Positions 17,781-26,970 of a DNA stretch of 64,000 nucleotides are shown here, piece by piece. The notes under the pieces were generated by a model. That model saw nothing but the letters and a program-made list of their open reading frames with translations, searched no databases and was not told the origin of the DNA. Origin of the DNA: JARFVT01 sp036677425 (GTDB lineage: Bacteria > Pseudomonadota > Alphaproteobacteria > UBA8366 > Aestuariispiraceae); assembly GCA_036677425.1 (NCBI GenBank), contig JARFVT010000013.1:1736001-1800000 (forward strand), written 5' to 3'. The position numbers were made by a program, and so were the translations under genes. Within the stretch, counting starts at the first letter, position 1. The number at the start of each line of letters is the position of its first letter.

Positions 17781-18030
17781 TTATTCATTCCTTTAATAAT
17801 ATAGATATAATATCTATATTTCATTTATCTCCGCAGCTTAACTGTAATTAAGCATGAAATAGGCAAAATACTATGTCGGTAATGTGAAAAACTGTCATTG
17901 ATTGTATCAAATCTGCTTTGTGATACATTTGCTTACAATTTTTTAAACATCTTTTGATTTTTATAGGTTATTTTGCATAATCAAGATTAAAAACCTTAAC
18001 ATAATATCAAAATAATAATGGATTATTAAC

Positions 18031-18750
18031 ATGACCGATATTGCCCATATTCTTGTGGTCGACGATCACCGCGATATTCGCGAGCCATTGGCAAAATATT
18101 TGCGTCAAAATGCTTACCGGGTTAGCGAGGCGGAAGATGCAGCCAATGCCCGGCAGGTTTTATCGGCAAATGCCATCGATTTGGTGGTTTTAGATATCAT
18201 GATGCCAGGCGAAGATGGTCTTTCGCTTTGCCGTTATTTACAGACAAATAATAATGTCGCCATTATTTTATTAACCGCGATTAGCGATGAAACCGACCGT
18301 ATTATCGGGCTTGAAATTGGTGCTGATGACTCTATGACCAAGCCATTTAACCCACGTGAATTACTGGCACGTATTAAGGCAGTTTTGCGCCGCACCGTAG
18401 CGTTGCCGCCGCAAAATATAAAAGACGAGATATCATGTTTCTTATTTTCTGGCTGGCAATTGAATATTAAAAGACGTGATATATTAAGCCCAGATGGTGT
18501 ATCTATTGCGTTAAGCACCGCCGAATTTGATTTGCTTTATGTTTTTTTAACCCATCCAAATATGACTTTAAACCGTGATCAATTATTGGATCTAGCCCGT
18601 GGTCGTGATGCCATACCATTTGATCGCAGCATCGATAATCAAATAAGTCGTTTACGTAAAAAACTTGAAATTGATCCTAAAAACCCAGAAATTATCAAAA
18701 CCATATGGGGTGGTGGCTATATGTTATCTGTTGCGGTAAAATCACAATGA
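18031..18750 (+). CDS. OmpR/PhoB-family response regulator
   Basis: A receiver domain (about 1-120) with the acidic pair in VVDDHRDIREP, phosphoacceptor Asp55 (VVLDIMMPGEDG), Thr (LLTAISDE) and Lys (SMTKPFNPRELLARI). It is followed by a winged-helix DNA-binding domain (about 135-235) with FDRSIDNQISRLRKKLE and KTIWGGGYML. It overlaps the sensor kinase by 4 bp (ATGA), so the two are translationally coupled. The target genes are unknown; the divergent EF-hand gene is the nearest candidate. Confidence 0.95.
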   Translation: MTDIAHILVVDDHRDIREPLAKYLRQNAYRVSEAEDAANARQVLSANAIDLVVLDIMMPGEDGLSLCRYLQTNNNVAIILLTAISDETDRIIGLEIGADDSMTKPFNPRELLARIKAVLRRTVALPPQNIKDEISCFLFSGWQLNIKRRDILSPDGVSIALSTAEFDLLYVFLTHPNMTLNRDQLLDLARGRDAIPFDRSIDNQISRLRKKLEIDPKNPEIIKTIWGGGYMLSVAVKSQ

Positions 18751-20150
18751 AATTTATAATAAAATATTTTTTGCCAAAAAAACGGGCAACACAAATGATT
18801 ATCTTAACATTAATGGCAATTTTCATTGCCCAGATAATCAGCTTTATGATTTTTAGCGATGAACGTCATATTTCGTTGCGTTCAGAGGCGCAAAAACAAT
18901 TGTTAACCCATATCACATCGATGGTTGCTATCTTAGAAAACACCTCAAGTAATATTCATAAAAATATTATAAATTCTGCTAGTATCGATGGATTGATGTT
19001 TAACCTGAATGACAAAGCCAATATTAAGCGCGGCAATATAAAATTTATTGAAAAAAATTTACAACGCCAATTAGAGAAAAAAATTGGTAATGAAACAAGC
19101 CAAATTATGGTAAAAATATATCGTCAATATAACGATGAAATCAATAAAGAGATATGGATAAAACACCATAATAGCAATCATGAATTTTCAATGGATGAAT
19201 ATCGTAAAATTGCTCGATCACAAAAAATAACCATATCATTGCATTTAAATAATGGTAAATGGTTAAATATTAATAGTATAATTACCGCACCACCACGATT
19301 ATGGGCAATGCCGTCATTAATGGCGATGTTGGTAAGTGCGATTGCCATTATTATTATTGTCATTATTATGATGAGACGGGTAACTAAACCAATGGCAGAG
19401 CTAACCATAGCCGCAGAAAAGCTTGGTCGTGGTGAAATTGTGGACCAATTAAAAGCCACCGGCCCAATGGATATTCAAACAACCATTAATGCCTTTAATT
19501 TAATGCAAATGCGGCTTGATAAATTTATCAAAGATAGAACGGAAATGCTAGCCGCCATATCGCATGATCTACGTACGCCGATAACCTCGTTGCGTATTCG
19601 CATAGAATTCATTAATGATCAAATATTGCGGCAAAAATTGATAGCAACAGTGGATGATATGCAAAATATGATCGAGGCAACGCTTTCTTTTGCTAAAAAT
19701 GATGCAATCCATGAAGATAGCATAAAAACCGATATCTATGCCATGTTGGAAAGCATTGTTAATAATAAAATTGATATGAGTGAAGATGCAAAGATAAATG
19801 GTGATAAAGATATTATAATTACATGCAGACCATTATTATTAAAACGGGTATTTAATAATTTAATCGATAATGCCATCAACCATGGTGGCAATGCACGGGT
19901 TTGTTTAAAAAAATTACAAAATAGCATAATAATATTAATAGAAGATGATGGGGCTGGCGTTGGTGAAGATAAATTATCACAAATTTTTGAGCCATTTTAT
20001 CGTATTGATCAAGCGAGAAATAACGAAAAAGGTAATGTTGGCCTTGGCCTTGCTATTGCCAGATCAATAATCAATGCTCATGGTGGTGATATTAGTGCAA
20101 AAAATATAACCCCATATGGCCTGCGCATAAAAGTTAATTTACCACGGTGA
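18747..20150 (+). CDS. Membrane sensor histidine kinase
   Basis: A 467-residue kinase starting MKFIIKYFLPKKRATQM, chosen for the ATGA overlap with the response regulator. Order of parts: transmembrane helix 1 (about 17-36), a periplasmic sensor of about 150 residues, transmembrane helix 2 (about 191-208), HAMP (about 209-262), HisKA with phosphorylated His273 (AAISHDLRTPITSLRIRI), and HATPase_c with the N box NNLIDNAINHGG, G1 EDDGAGVGED, F box FEPFYRID and G2 GLGLAIARSI. All catalytic motifs are intact. The ligand is not predictable from the sequence. Confidence 0.94.
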   Translation: MKFIIKYFLPKKRATQMIILTLMAIFIAQIISFMIFSDERHISLRSEAQKQLLTHITSMVAILENTSSNIHKNIINSASIDGLMFNLNDKANIKRGNIKFIEKNLQRQLEKKIGNETSQIMVKIYRQYNDEINKEIWIKHHNSNHEFSMDEYRKIARSQKITISLHLNNGKWLNINSIITAPPRLWAMPSLMAMLVSAIAIIIIVIIMMRRVTKPMAELTIAAEKLGRGEIVDQLKATGPMDIQTTINAFNLMQMRLDKFIKDRTEMLAAISHDLRTPITSLRIRIEFINDQILRQKLIATVDDMQNMIEATLSFAKNDAIHEDSIKTDIYAMLESIVNNKIDMSEDAKINGDKDIIITCRPLLLKRVFNNLIDNAINHGGNARVCLKKLQNSIIILIEDDGAGVGEDKLSQIFEPFYRIDQARNNEKGNVGLGLAIARSIINAHGGDISAKNITPYGLRIKVNLPR

Positions 20151-20251
20151 AAAATACTTAATATTACTTTTTACTAAATAATTTAGTTTCATTTGTAACC
20201 TTATTCTGTATACTGCGAATAATATGGAAATTTTACAAATAGGAGCATAAA

Positions 20252-21205
20252 ATGACGAATACATTTGCCTCAACAGGCGATCTTGGCAATAAAAAAATCT
20301 CTCTTACTAAACTCGGTGAAGGCGCATATGCTTATACTGCTGAAGGCGATCCAAATACAGGCATTATAATTGGTGATGATGGGGTAATGGTGATTGATAC
20401 ACAGGCAACCCCATATATGGCTGCTGATGTTATGGCAAGAATTCGGGAAATAACTGACAAGCCAGTAAAATACGTACTTCTTAGCCATTATCACGCGGTG
20501 CGTGTGCTTGGCGCAGCCGCGTATAACCCCGAAAATATTATTGCCAGTCGCGGCACACAAGAAATGATCGAAGAACGCGGACAGCAAGATTGGGATCCTG
20601 AATTAGGTCGTTTCCCACGGCTGTTCCAAGGCGATGAGACTATCACTGGGCTTACATGGCCAACAATTATTTTTGACGAAAAATTAACAGTCAATCTTGG
20701 TAATCGTAAAGTTGAAATCATGCATTTAGGCAAAGGTCATACCCAAGGCGACACGGTCGCATGGCTTCCTGATGAAAAAATATTATATGCTGGTGATTTG
20801 GTCGAATATGGCGCGACCCCATATACGGGTGATGCTCATTTGACGGATTGGCCGCAAACTTTGGATAATATATTAGCATTAAAGCCTGAAAAATTAGTCC
20901 CCGGACGCGGTGATGCCTTGGAAAGCGCAGAAAAATCTATCGAAGCAATAGCCATGACCAGAGAATTCATCACAGATCTTTTTGACAATGCCAAACAAGC
21001 CGTTGCCGATGATATGAATTTAAAGGCATTGTTTGATAAATGTAAGCAGAATATGGACCCTAAATATGGTGAATGGGTAATTTATGAACATTGCATGCCA
21101 TTTGATGTGGCGCGCGCCCATGACGAAGCAAAAGGCATGATACGACCGCAAATTTGGACGGCTGAACGCGACAAAGAAATGTGGTCTTCGTTAAATAATA
21201 ACTAA
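20252..21205 (+). CDS. Metallo-beta-lactamase-fold protein with incomplete metal motifs
   Basis: A 317-residue MBL-fold protein with a good ribosome site (ATAGGAGCATAAA). Landmarks: DDGVMVIDTQATP (strand and Asp), LLSHYHAVRVLGAAAY at the position of the usual HxHxDH, LGKGHTQGDTVAWLPD (third His and Asp), YAGDLVE, and PGRGDAL where PGHG is typical. HYHAVR lacks the Asp-His half of motif 2 and PGRG lacks a His, so the metal site is reduced. I recall HYHAVRVLG as a recurrent variant in alphaproteobacterial homologues, so this may be a family trait rather than damage. The substrate is unknown. TAA stop followed by a strong terminator. Confidence 0.85.
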   Translation: MTNTFASTGDLGNKKISLTKLGEGAYAYTAEGDPNTGIIIGDDGVMVIDTQATPYMAADVMARIREITDKPVKYVLLSHYHAVRVLGAAAYNPENIIASRGTQEMIEERGQQDWDPELGRFPRLFQGDETITGLTWPTIIFDEKLTVNLGNRKVEIMHLGKGHTQGDTVAWLPDEKILYAGDLVEYGATPYTGDAHLTDWPQTLDNILALKPEKLVPGRGDALESAEKSIEAIAMTREFITDLFDNAKQAVADDMNLKALFDKCKQNMDPKYGEWVIYEHCMPFDVARAHDEAKGMIRPQIWTAERDKEMWSSLNNN

Positions 21206-21238
21206 TTAATTAAGATTAATTAGAAGTGACAAGTTTAA

Positions 21239-21285
21239 AAATATTTATGGCGGTAATATAATTTATGTTACCGCCATAAATATTT
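21239..21285. terminator. Long intrinsic terminator with an 18-bp stem
   Basis: A perfect inverted repeat (AAATATTTATGGCGGTAA with its complement) flanks an 11-nt loop. A and T tracts on the two sides make it plausible in both directions. It lies 33 bp after the MBL-fold gene. Confidence 0.85.
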
Positions 21286-21445
21286 AAAATTCCCGTTAAT
21301 ATTTTGGTTGTTTGGTAAAAGAACATATTACACTGATTATATTATGAATATTTATAATTGATACTATTTTGTATATTGTTTTATTGTATTTAAAATCATA
21401 ACTCAGAAAATTATTAGCGGGAGCTAAAAATTAAATTTCTTTAAA

Positions 21446-21690
21446 ATGATCTCAACTGCGGCCTTTGCAACAAGCGCTTTGCTTACCGCATCAATGGCAT
21501 ATGACGATTGGAAAGGTTAGAGCATTCACCCAAAGAATTATCCTGTATCTGTTGGTATGGATAAGTTTACTGATCTTGTTGAAGAAAAAACCTACATAAA
21601 AGGTAAAACATTTTATAGTAGTGTTCTTGGCAATCAAACCGATGTAATTAAACAAGTGCAGCAATGGAAGAAAAAGGCGATATTGATATA
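21446..21690 (+). pseudogene. TRAP-transporter binding protein (DctP-like) remnant
   Basis: An N-terminal fragment reads MISTAAFATSALLTASMAYD then DWKG, stop, SIHPKNYPVSVGMDKFTDLV and EEKTYIKGKTFYSSVLGNQ. This follows the DctP pattern (WKGWNIHP..., signal peptide then mature start). The in-frame TAG at 21518-21520 falls where the family has Trp (TGG to TAG), not Leu. The rest of the gene is missing and passes directly into another solute-binding gene fragment. It is clearly nonfunctional. Confidence 0.65.
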
Positions 21691-21957
21691 GCGCGTAATT
21701 TAGAAGCTGATCAATTGGATTCTGTGAAAACAAGCCAGAAATACGTCAGGCATTAAAATATTTAGTGGATTATGACGGCATTGCAAATACAATTTTAAAG
21801 GGTCGTGCAAATGTACATCAGGCTTTTTTACCTGAAGTCTTTCTTGGTGCTGTAACTGATAAACCATTTTCATTAAATGTAGAAAAAGCAAAATTTCTGT
21901 TGAAAGAAGCTGGGCTAGAAGGAGGGTTTAAAGTAACGATGGATGGCAAGGGCCGGT
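21664..21957 (+). pseudogene. Peptide/nickel ABC binding protein (family 5) fragment
   Basis: The piece MEEKGDIDIARNLEADQLDS, and after a frame change ALKYLVDYDGIANTILKGRA then VHQAFLPEVFLGAVTDKPFS and LNVEKAKFLLKEAGLEGGFK, match the central part of SBP_bac_5 proteins. It is joined upstream to a TRAP binding-protein fragment and downstream, in frame, to a transposase fragment. A remnant of an oligopeptide-type transporter. Confidence 0.7.
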
Positions 21958-22187
21958 ATTTGGACAATATATTTATCGAACGGTTGTGGAGATCATTCAA
22001 ATATGAATATGTTTATTTGCATGCTTGGAATGGCGGGAAAAAAGCTAGAGAAGGCATTGGCAAATGGATCAATTTTTATAATACAAAACGTCCTCATAAA
22101 GTTCATTGTGGTTTAACGCCCGATGTGATCTATTGGAACAAATTAAATAATCAACCCAGTGATTGGTCAGTTAAAATTGTGGCTTAA
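21955..22187 (+). mobile_element. IS3-family OrfB C-terminal fragment (a different IS)
   Basis: The in-frame sequence RYLDNIFIERLWRSFKYEYV then ...GKWINFYNTKRPHKVHCGLTP is the C-terminal third of an IS3-family DDE transposase, including the catalytic-Glu region (IERLWRSFKYE). It is unlike the IS407-group copies in this window. No inverted repeats remain. Confidence 0.75.
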
Positions 22188-22223
22188 ATCAATGCAAAAT
22201 CTGTCTCATTATTAGGGATTAGC

Positions 22224-22318
22224 TCAGATATCTTTACTGTTTGACTGATCTACTTTTGTCATAACATCGCCAATAAAGTTATCTATTGTGCTTTAAAATC
22301 TGGTCTATTTGCAGACAT
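22224..22318 (-). pseudogene. Tiny broken reading frame
   Basis: With a strong AGGAGAAGAAT ribosome site the frame starts MSANRPDFKA then shifts; the other frame gives TIDNFIGDVMTKVDQSNSKD and a stop. It looks like a degraded small gene. No family is recognised. Confidence 0.3.
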
Positions 22319-22529
22319 ATTCTTCTCCTATTTGTGATTATTAAATTAATTAAAATAAAAGAGATAGGCTCAACGTTATTATCATTGTTTGGCTAAGTTA
22401 TCTCCTTTATCTAACGTGTTCTAAGCTGTCTAAATTACAGAACTTATATGACAGTCCAAATCTATTTATTCTCCTTAATTATTTACTCGTGGGCAAAATA
22501 AATTTTTTGTAATTAAAGAAGAAAATTTA

Positions 22530-22710
22530 GGATAATTCATCAAACACTTCGAGCGCGCGGGCTGCATAAACACCACCCAGCTACATGATAGGTAATGCAG
22601 TCATGGAACGAAACCGCCATACTCTGTTGATCTGCCTTAAATAGCTTTCCAAAACGACTGTTCAAAGCGTCTAATTTTTCTTTGACTTGTGCAATCTTGA
22701 TCTCCAATTA
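22530..22710 (-). pseudogene. Carboxymuconolactone decarboxylase/AhpD-family fragment
   Basis: One frame gives IAQVKEKLDALNSRFGKLFK and DQQSMAVSFHDCITYHV. After a frameshift the other gives GGVYAARALEVFDELS and a stop, the usual ending of small CMD-family proteins. The middle of the gene, including the catalytic cysteines, is deleted. It lies just downstream of the aco cluster. The remaining 22319-22529 stretch shows nothing. Confidence 0.5.
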
Positions 22711-22757
22711 ATAAAAACATGAGCCCGATATTCAAACAGAATGCTGGGCTCTATGGT

Positions 22758-23870
22758 TTAGGCAGTAGACTGAGCATTTATCAGCTTATTAACCTGGGAC
22801 GCTGCTTCCAGCTGGGCCATATGGCCCGCATCCTCAATAATCTCCACATGTGCGTTAGCAAGAGCATGTGCATAAGAAGAATCTATCACCTTATCTTCCT
22901 TGCCCCAAATAACTTGAATAGGAATTTGTAGTTTTGTCAATTGATCGACAAGAACGCTCGTTTGCGTACCGTTGGCAAACATGGCTGCGGCCAGCCCTTC
23001 CAACGCTTCTTGCACACCATCGAGGCGTTTATACTTCAACAGTTCATCGACCATATTACGACTAACAAGGCTGGGATCGGCAAAAAGCAATTGCAAAACT
23101 GGCTTTAAGTCGCGTCGTGAAACGGCCGATACGAAACCATCAATATATCCAGTGTTAATATAATTTCCGAGACCACAAGGAGAGATCAGGGTTAAAGATT
23201 TAACAAACACCTTTCCCCGCAAAGCGAGGTTTGCCGCGATCAGACCGCCCATGGAATGGCCAACCATATTCGCTTTTTCCAGCCCCATTTCATTCATGAA
23301 TTGCTCAACTGCATCTGTTAAGGCCTCAAGACCAGGAGTGTCGATCGCTTTACTCGAAAAGCCGTGACCAGGAAGATCCAGCGCATAGGCTGGGCCAGAT
23401 ACTGCAACCGCATCGATATTAAACAACCAATTATCAAGATCACCGCCAAATCCATGGATAAAGATGATGGGGTTTCCTTCACCCGGACGTACTGCATAAC
23501 GAAGCTTGCCTGATGGCGTCTCCACATACTCATATGAAGGGCCCGATTCTTCATTATCGCCATCACCACTTTCCGGAACTTCATAAGCGTCAATAAACGC
23601 GTTGATTTCCTCGTCAGAAACCTCTGCTGGGGCCATCACCCCAAGCAGAGCTTTAACCTGATAGACAGTTCCTTCTTCCCCAACCTTACGACGCAGTAAG
23701 CCACCATCTGCCGCCTCGACGGCACTGGCGATCTTATCCGTCTCAGCATCCATGATTTCTTGACCAGGTGAGATGGTTTGCCCCTCATCCACATGCCAAA
23801 CACTCAGGATGCCCTCTTTCATGGAGAGGCCCCATTTGGGCATAATAATTGGTATAATTAGCTTGCTCAT
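22758..23870 (-). CDS. acoC: Acetoin dehydrogenase E2-type protein: lipoyl domain plus alpha/beta hydrolase
   Basis: The dihydrolipoamide acetyltransferase component of an acetoin-cleaving complex. Residues 1-80 form a lipoyl domain with lipoylated Lys46 (MDAETDKIASAVEA). A linker then leads to an alpha/beta hydrolase-fold domain (about 115-370) with IFIHGFGGDLDNW (oxyanion region), nucleophile Ser206 in GHSMGG, and the C-terminal acid and His region (IWGKEDKVID, DAGHMAQLE). This lipoyl-hydrolase fusion is diagnostic of AcoC rather than pyruvate dehydrogenase E2. It follows acoB by 7 bp and is last in the operon. TAA stop. Confidence 0.9.
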   Translation of the reverse strand: MSKLIIPIIMPKWGLSMKEGILSVWHVDEGQTISPGQEIMDAETDKIASAVEAADGGLLRRKVGEEGTVYQVKALLGVMAPAEVSDEEINAFIDAYEVPESGDGDNEESGPSYEYVETPSGKLRYAVRPGEGNPIIFIHGFGGDLDNWLFNIDAVAVSGPAYALDLPGHGFSSKAIDTPGLEALTDAVEQFMNEMGLEKANMVGHSMGGLIAANLALRGKVFVKSLTLISPCGLGNYINTGYIDGFVSAVSRRDLKPVLQLLFADPSLVSRNMVDELLKYKRLDGVQEALEGLAAAMFANGTQTSVLVDQLTKLQIPIQVIWGKEDKVIDSSYAHALANAHVEIIEDAGHMAQLEAASQVNKLINAQSTA

Positions 23871-23877
23871 CTGAGAG

Positions 23878-24885
23878 TTATCCTTTCATTGTTTTGATAA
23901 CTGCAGCAGCAATTGCATCAGCATTAGGGACAAAAGCATCTTCAAGTACAGGTGAAAATGGAACCGGCGAATGAGGTGACGTAACCATTTGGATTGGTGC
24001 CTTAAGTGCGCCAAAGGCTTCTTGGGTCACGAAAGAAGAAACATCCGATGCGATAGAACAGCGTGGATGGGCTTCATCAACACAAATTAAACGTCCCGTG
24101 GCTTCAACGCTTTCAAGTACAGTGTCCATATCAATGGGTGAAAGGGTACGCAAATCAATTACTTCGCAATCAATACCATGTTTTTTCAACGCTTCAGCAG
24201 CTTCTACGGAGCGATGTACAGTTTGACCATAAGTGACAATAGTCGCATCCTTGCCTTCTCGAACAATGTTCGCCTCACCAAACGGAATTGTATAGGATTC
24301 CTCAGGAACATCCACTTCGTGAGCGTAGAGGTTTTTGTGTTCCAAAAAGATCACAGGGTCGTTATCACGGATTGACTGTATTAAAAGTCCTTTGGTATCA
24401 TATGCATTGCTTGGGCAAACAACTTTTAAGCCAGGTATATGCGTAACTAAAGGTGTCAGCATTTGGCTATGCTGAGCAGCGGCCCGAAAACCAGCACCAC
24501 ACATGGCCCGAATAACAACCGGGGTTTCGGCTTTACCACCGAACATGTAACGGAATTTAGCTGCTTGGTTGAAAATTTGGTCAAGACAAACGCCTAAGAA
24601 ATCGACAAACATAAGCTCAGCAATGGGACGTAAGCCACAAGTGGCGGCACCAATTGCTGCGCCAATATAGGCGCTTTCAGAAAGCGGAGTGTCCATCATC
24701 CTATCGCCGTGCTTAGCGTAAAGTCCCTTGGTAACACCAAGAACCCCACCCCATGCATCATCTTCACCAGGGGCGCCAGCACCGCCGACAATATCTTCTC
24801 CCATCATAATTACAGTTTTATCGCGTGTCATTTCTTGATCGATTGCTTCGTTAATTGCGTCTTTCATGCTTAATAAACGGGCCAT
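23878..24885 (-). CDS. acoB: Acetoin dehydrogenase E1 beta subunit
   Basis: The beta chain of the thiamine-diphosphate E1 heterotetramer that cleaves acetoin to acetaldehyde and a hydroxyethyl group passed to lipoyl-AcoC. It starts MARLLSMKDAINEAIDQEMT after AGGAGA and is 335 residues, as is normal. Landmarks: MGEDIVGGAGAPGEDDAWGG, PLSESAYIGAAIGAATCGLR, MCGAGFRAAAQHSQ and the C-terminal domain VIDLRTLSPIDMDTV. Closely related pyruvate/2-oxoacid E1 beta chains are the main alternative; the acoA-acoB-acoC-acoX context favours acetoin. Confidence 0.9.
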   Translation of the reverse strand: MARLLSMKDAINEAIDQEMTRDKTVIMMGEDIVGGAGAPGEDDAWGGVLGVTKGLYAKHGDRMMDTPLSESAYIGAAIGAATCGLRPIAELMFVDFLGVCLDQIFNQAAKFRYMFGGKAETPVVIRAMCGAGFRAAAQHSQMLTPLVTHIPGLKVVCPSNAYDTKGLLIQSIRDNDPVIFLEHKNLYAHEVDVPEESYTIPFGEANIVREGKDATIVTYGQTVHRSVEAAEALKKHGIDCEVIDLRTLSPIDMDTVLESVEATGRLICVDEAHPRCSIASDVSSFVTQEAFGALKAPIQMVTSPHSPVPFSPVLEDAFVPNADAIAAAVIKTMKG

Positions 24886-24920
24886 TAGTTTTTCTCCTAT
24901 TTTTTTTAATTTCAATAATA

Positions 24921-25904
24921 TCAGTAGCTGACATAGACATCAGTTGTAAGCTCATCGAGCCCCGGAAAAGGTGCAGCTTTGGCCTCGTCAACAGACTCAT
25001 CAATCAAAGTTAGTACTTCCTTATCAACACTGTTAAATTCGGTTTCGGAAATAATGCCTGCATCACCAACACGTTTACGGAAGATTTTAAGGCAGTCTTT
25101 GTTTGCACGATTGAATTCGTTCTCACCCTCAGCTTTATAAGTTTGAGCATCGCCTTCAAAATGGCCAAAGAAACGAATGAGTTTACATTCAAGTAAAGTT
25201 GGCCCGCCGCCTTCACGTGCACGTTTGATAATTTCCCCAGCGGCTTCATAAACAGCAAAGAAATCTGTGCCGTCTACCGTAACACCAGGAAGACCAAATC
25301 CATGTGCACGGTCTACAAAGGAATCTGCAGCAACAGCATAATCAACCGATGTAGATTCGGCATAGCCATTATTTTCAACAATGAAAAGCATGGGTAAGTT
25401 CCAAATTGCTGCAAGGTTCATACTTTCAAGAATCGTCCCTTGGTTTGAGGCACCATCACCAAAGAAATTGATCCCAACACCATCATGGCCAAGTTTTTGC
25501 GCTGCCAGTGCAGCACCACAAGCCAGCGGCGCGCCAGCGCCTAGAATTCCGTTAGCACCCATCATCCCTTTTGAAAGATCAGCGATATGCATGGAACCAC
25601 CTTTACCACGACATGATCCAGTAGTTTTGCCATAAATTTCGGCCATCATTGCCTTGACATCTACGCCTTTGGCGATGCAATGCCCATGACCACGATGCGT
25701 CGATGCAATCCTGTCCCGGTCATGTAAATGCATTATCACCCCAACTGCCGCTGCTTCCTCGCCAGCATATAAATGCACGAAGCCTGGTATATCGCCACGG
25801 GCAAAATCCACATGCAAACGTTCTTCAAATTCACGAATTGTTTTCATTGCCCTATAAGCATCTAACAATTGATCCTTGGACAATAATAGTGGGTTATCTT
25901 TCAT
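24921..25904 (-). CDS. acoA: Acetoin dehydrogenase E1 alpha subunit
   Basis: The thiamine-diphosphate-binding alpha chain. It starts MKDNPLLLSKDQLLDAYRAM with an AAGGAAG site. It shows THRGHGHCIAKG, GKGGSMHIADLSKGMMGANG and the ThDP motif GDGASNQGTILESMNLAAIWNLPMLFIVENN (positions about 168-198). 327 residues, normal length, TGA stop. It is co-transcribed with acoB and acoC and downstream of acoX. Confidence 0.9.
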   Translation of the reverse strand: MKDNPLLLSKDQLLDAYRAMKTIREFEERLHVDFARGDIPGFVHLYAGEEAAAVGVIMHLHDRDRIASTHRGHGHCIAKGVDVKAMMAEIYGKTTGSCRGKGGSMHIADLSKGMMGANGILGAGAPLACGAALAAQKLGHDGVGINFFGDGASNQGTILESMNLAAIWNLPMLFIVENNGYAESTSVDYAVAADSFVDRAHGFGLPGVTVDGTDFFAVYEAAGEIIKRAREGGGPTLLECKLIRFFGHFEGDAQTYKAEGENEFNRANKDCLKIFRKRVGDAGIISETEFNSVDKEVLTLIDESVDEAKAAPFPGLDELTTDVYVSY

Positions 25905-25930
25905 TTTTATCTTCCTTATAAGTTTTAAGA

Positions 25931-26970
25931 TTATTGTTTGGAATGACCAGCCTCCACAAAAAGGCCTTCTGCAGCTGCGTGATCCATACAACAAGCAACG
26001 TCGATGGTTCTAAATGCTGCCTCTCGTAGAGTTATGGAAATCTGATCCTCTTCGGAGAAACAAATCTCACGCTCCCCATCGAACGCAATCGACCCCGCTG
26101 AGGCCCCTATAAAAATAGGCTGTTCGAACTCAAGTTGCTCCACGCGCTCAATCCCTACTTTTTCCATGAGCCCAGGCGCTAAAGGTGCTGTAAGAACGAT
26201 AGAAGCCTGATCTGGTGGCGCAAAAACGATGTATTGCCCATGCGATGCCCCCCGGGATGTCGGGGCAATGAGCCCGACAATCGACGACATGCCAATTCCG
26301 CCGGGTTCAGCGTAGGTCACGAACATTTCCCGCAAGCTATTCATTCGCCAAACCGCGCGAGCGCCAACATATTGCTCACGCACGATAGCGACATCAACAA
26401 GGGCAATTTCTAGGCGCTCATTAACGTGAATATCTAGGCGCTTATTAAAAAGAAAGGCGATGGAAGGGGGACTTTGCCCATGGCTGCTAATCCAACAGCA
26501 AGACCCGTAATAGTTGGTTCCCGCATTTCAGGGAATGCATTATTGGTGCCTGTTGAAACGCTCGCTATTGGGATGCTCCCACATTCCTGAACAACGACCC
26601 GGTGGGTGCCGTCACCGCCCAAGACCACAATTGCTTCGACATTCATTTTGCGCATCATCGCTGCTGCAGTAGCGCTATCCTCAGCCTCACCTGTGACAAG
26701 CATGTCAAGACAGTCTAGTTGTGGGAACCGATGTTCACCCAAATTTTTCGAGCGTTTTAAAGCTCGTAAAAGATGGACGCGAATGCCGCCATTTTCCGGC
26801 ATCATAACCACCTTTTTAACGCCAGAAGTTGCTAAACCCGCAAGAATACGCAGCACCATATTGGCACGGTCAGTAATTTGCATACTGCCAGCAAATGATA
26901 CGACCCTGCGGATATCACGGGCGGATACCGGGTTAGCAATTATTCCGACAATCGGTTCCTGCGTTTGCAT
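25931..26970 (-). pseudogene. acoX: AcoX-like ATP-NAD-kinase-fold protein, frameshifted
   Basis: AcoX accompanies acetoin dehydrogenase genes and has the NAD-kinase fold; its role is unsettled. The first frame (26970 to 26434) starts MQTQEPIVGIIANPVSARDI and holds the nucleotide-binding VVLGGDGTHRVVVQECGSIP and SVSTGTNNAFP. Near 26450 a T-run (CTTTCTTTTTAAT) breaks the frame: the expected continuation FNKRLDIHVNERLEIALVDV and AIVREQYVGARAVWRMNSL lies in another frame, which runs to 25931. A single indel restores a 340-plus-residue protein. It could be a homopolymer sequencing error or early decay. It is first gene of the aco operon. Confidence 0.75.

Noticed and set aside
21518..21520. TAG in the DctP-like remnant as support for UAG as leucine
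   Set aside because: The family residue there is Trp, and the gene is heavily deleted, so it is an ordinary decay mutation. It counts mildly against leucine reassignment.
26434..26436. TAG at the end of the first acoX frame as a further amber case
   Set aside because: It is met only after the frame is lost in the T run. The family sequence continues in another frame, so the TAG is not at a homologous codon.
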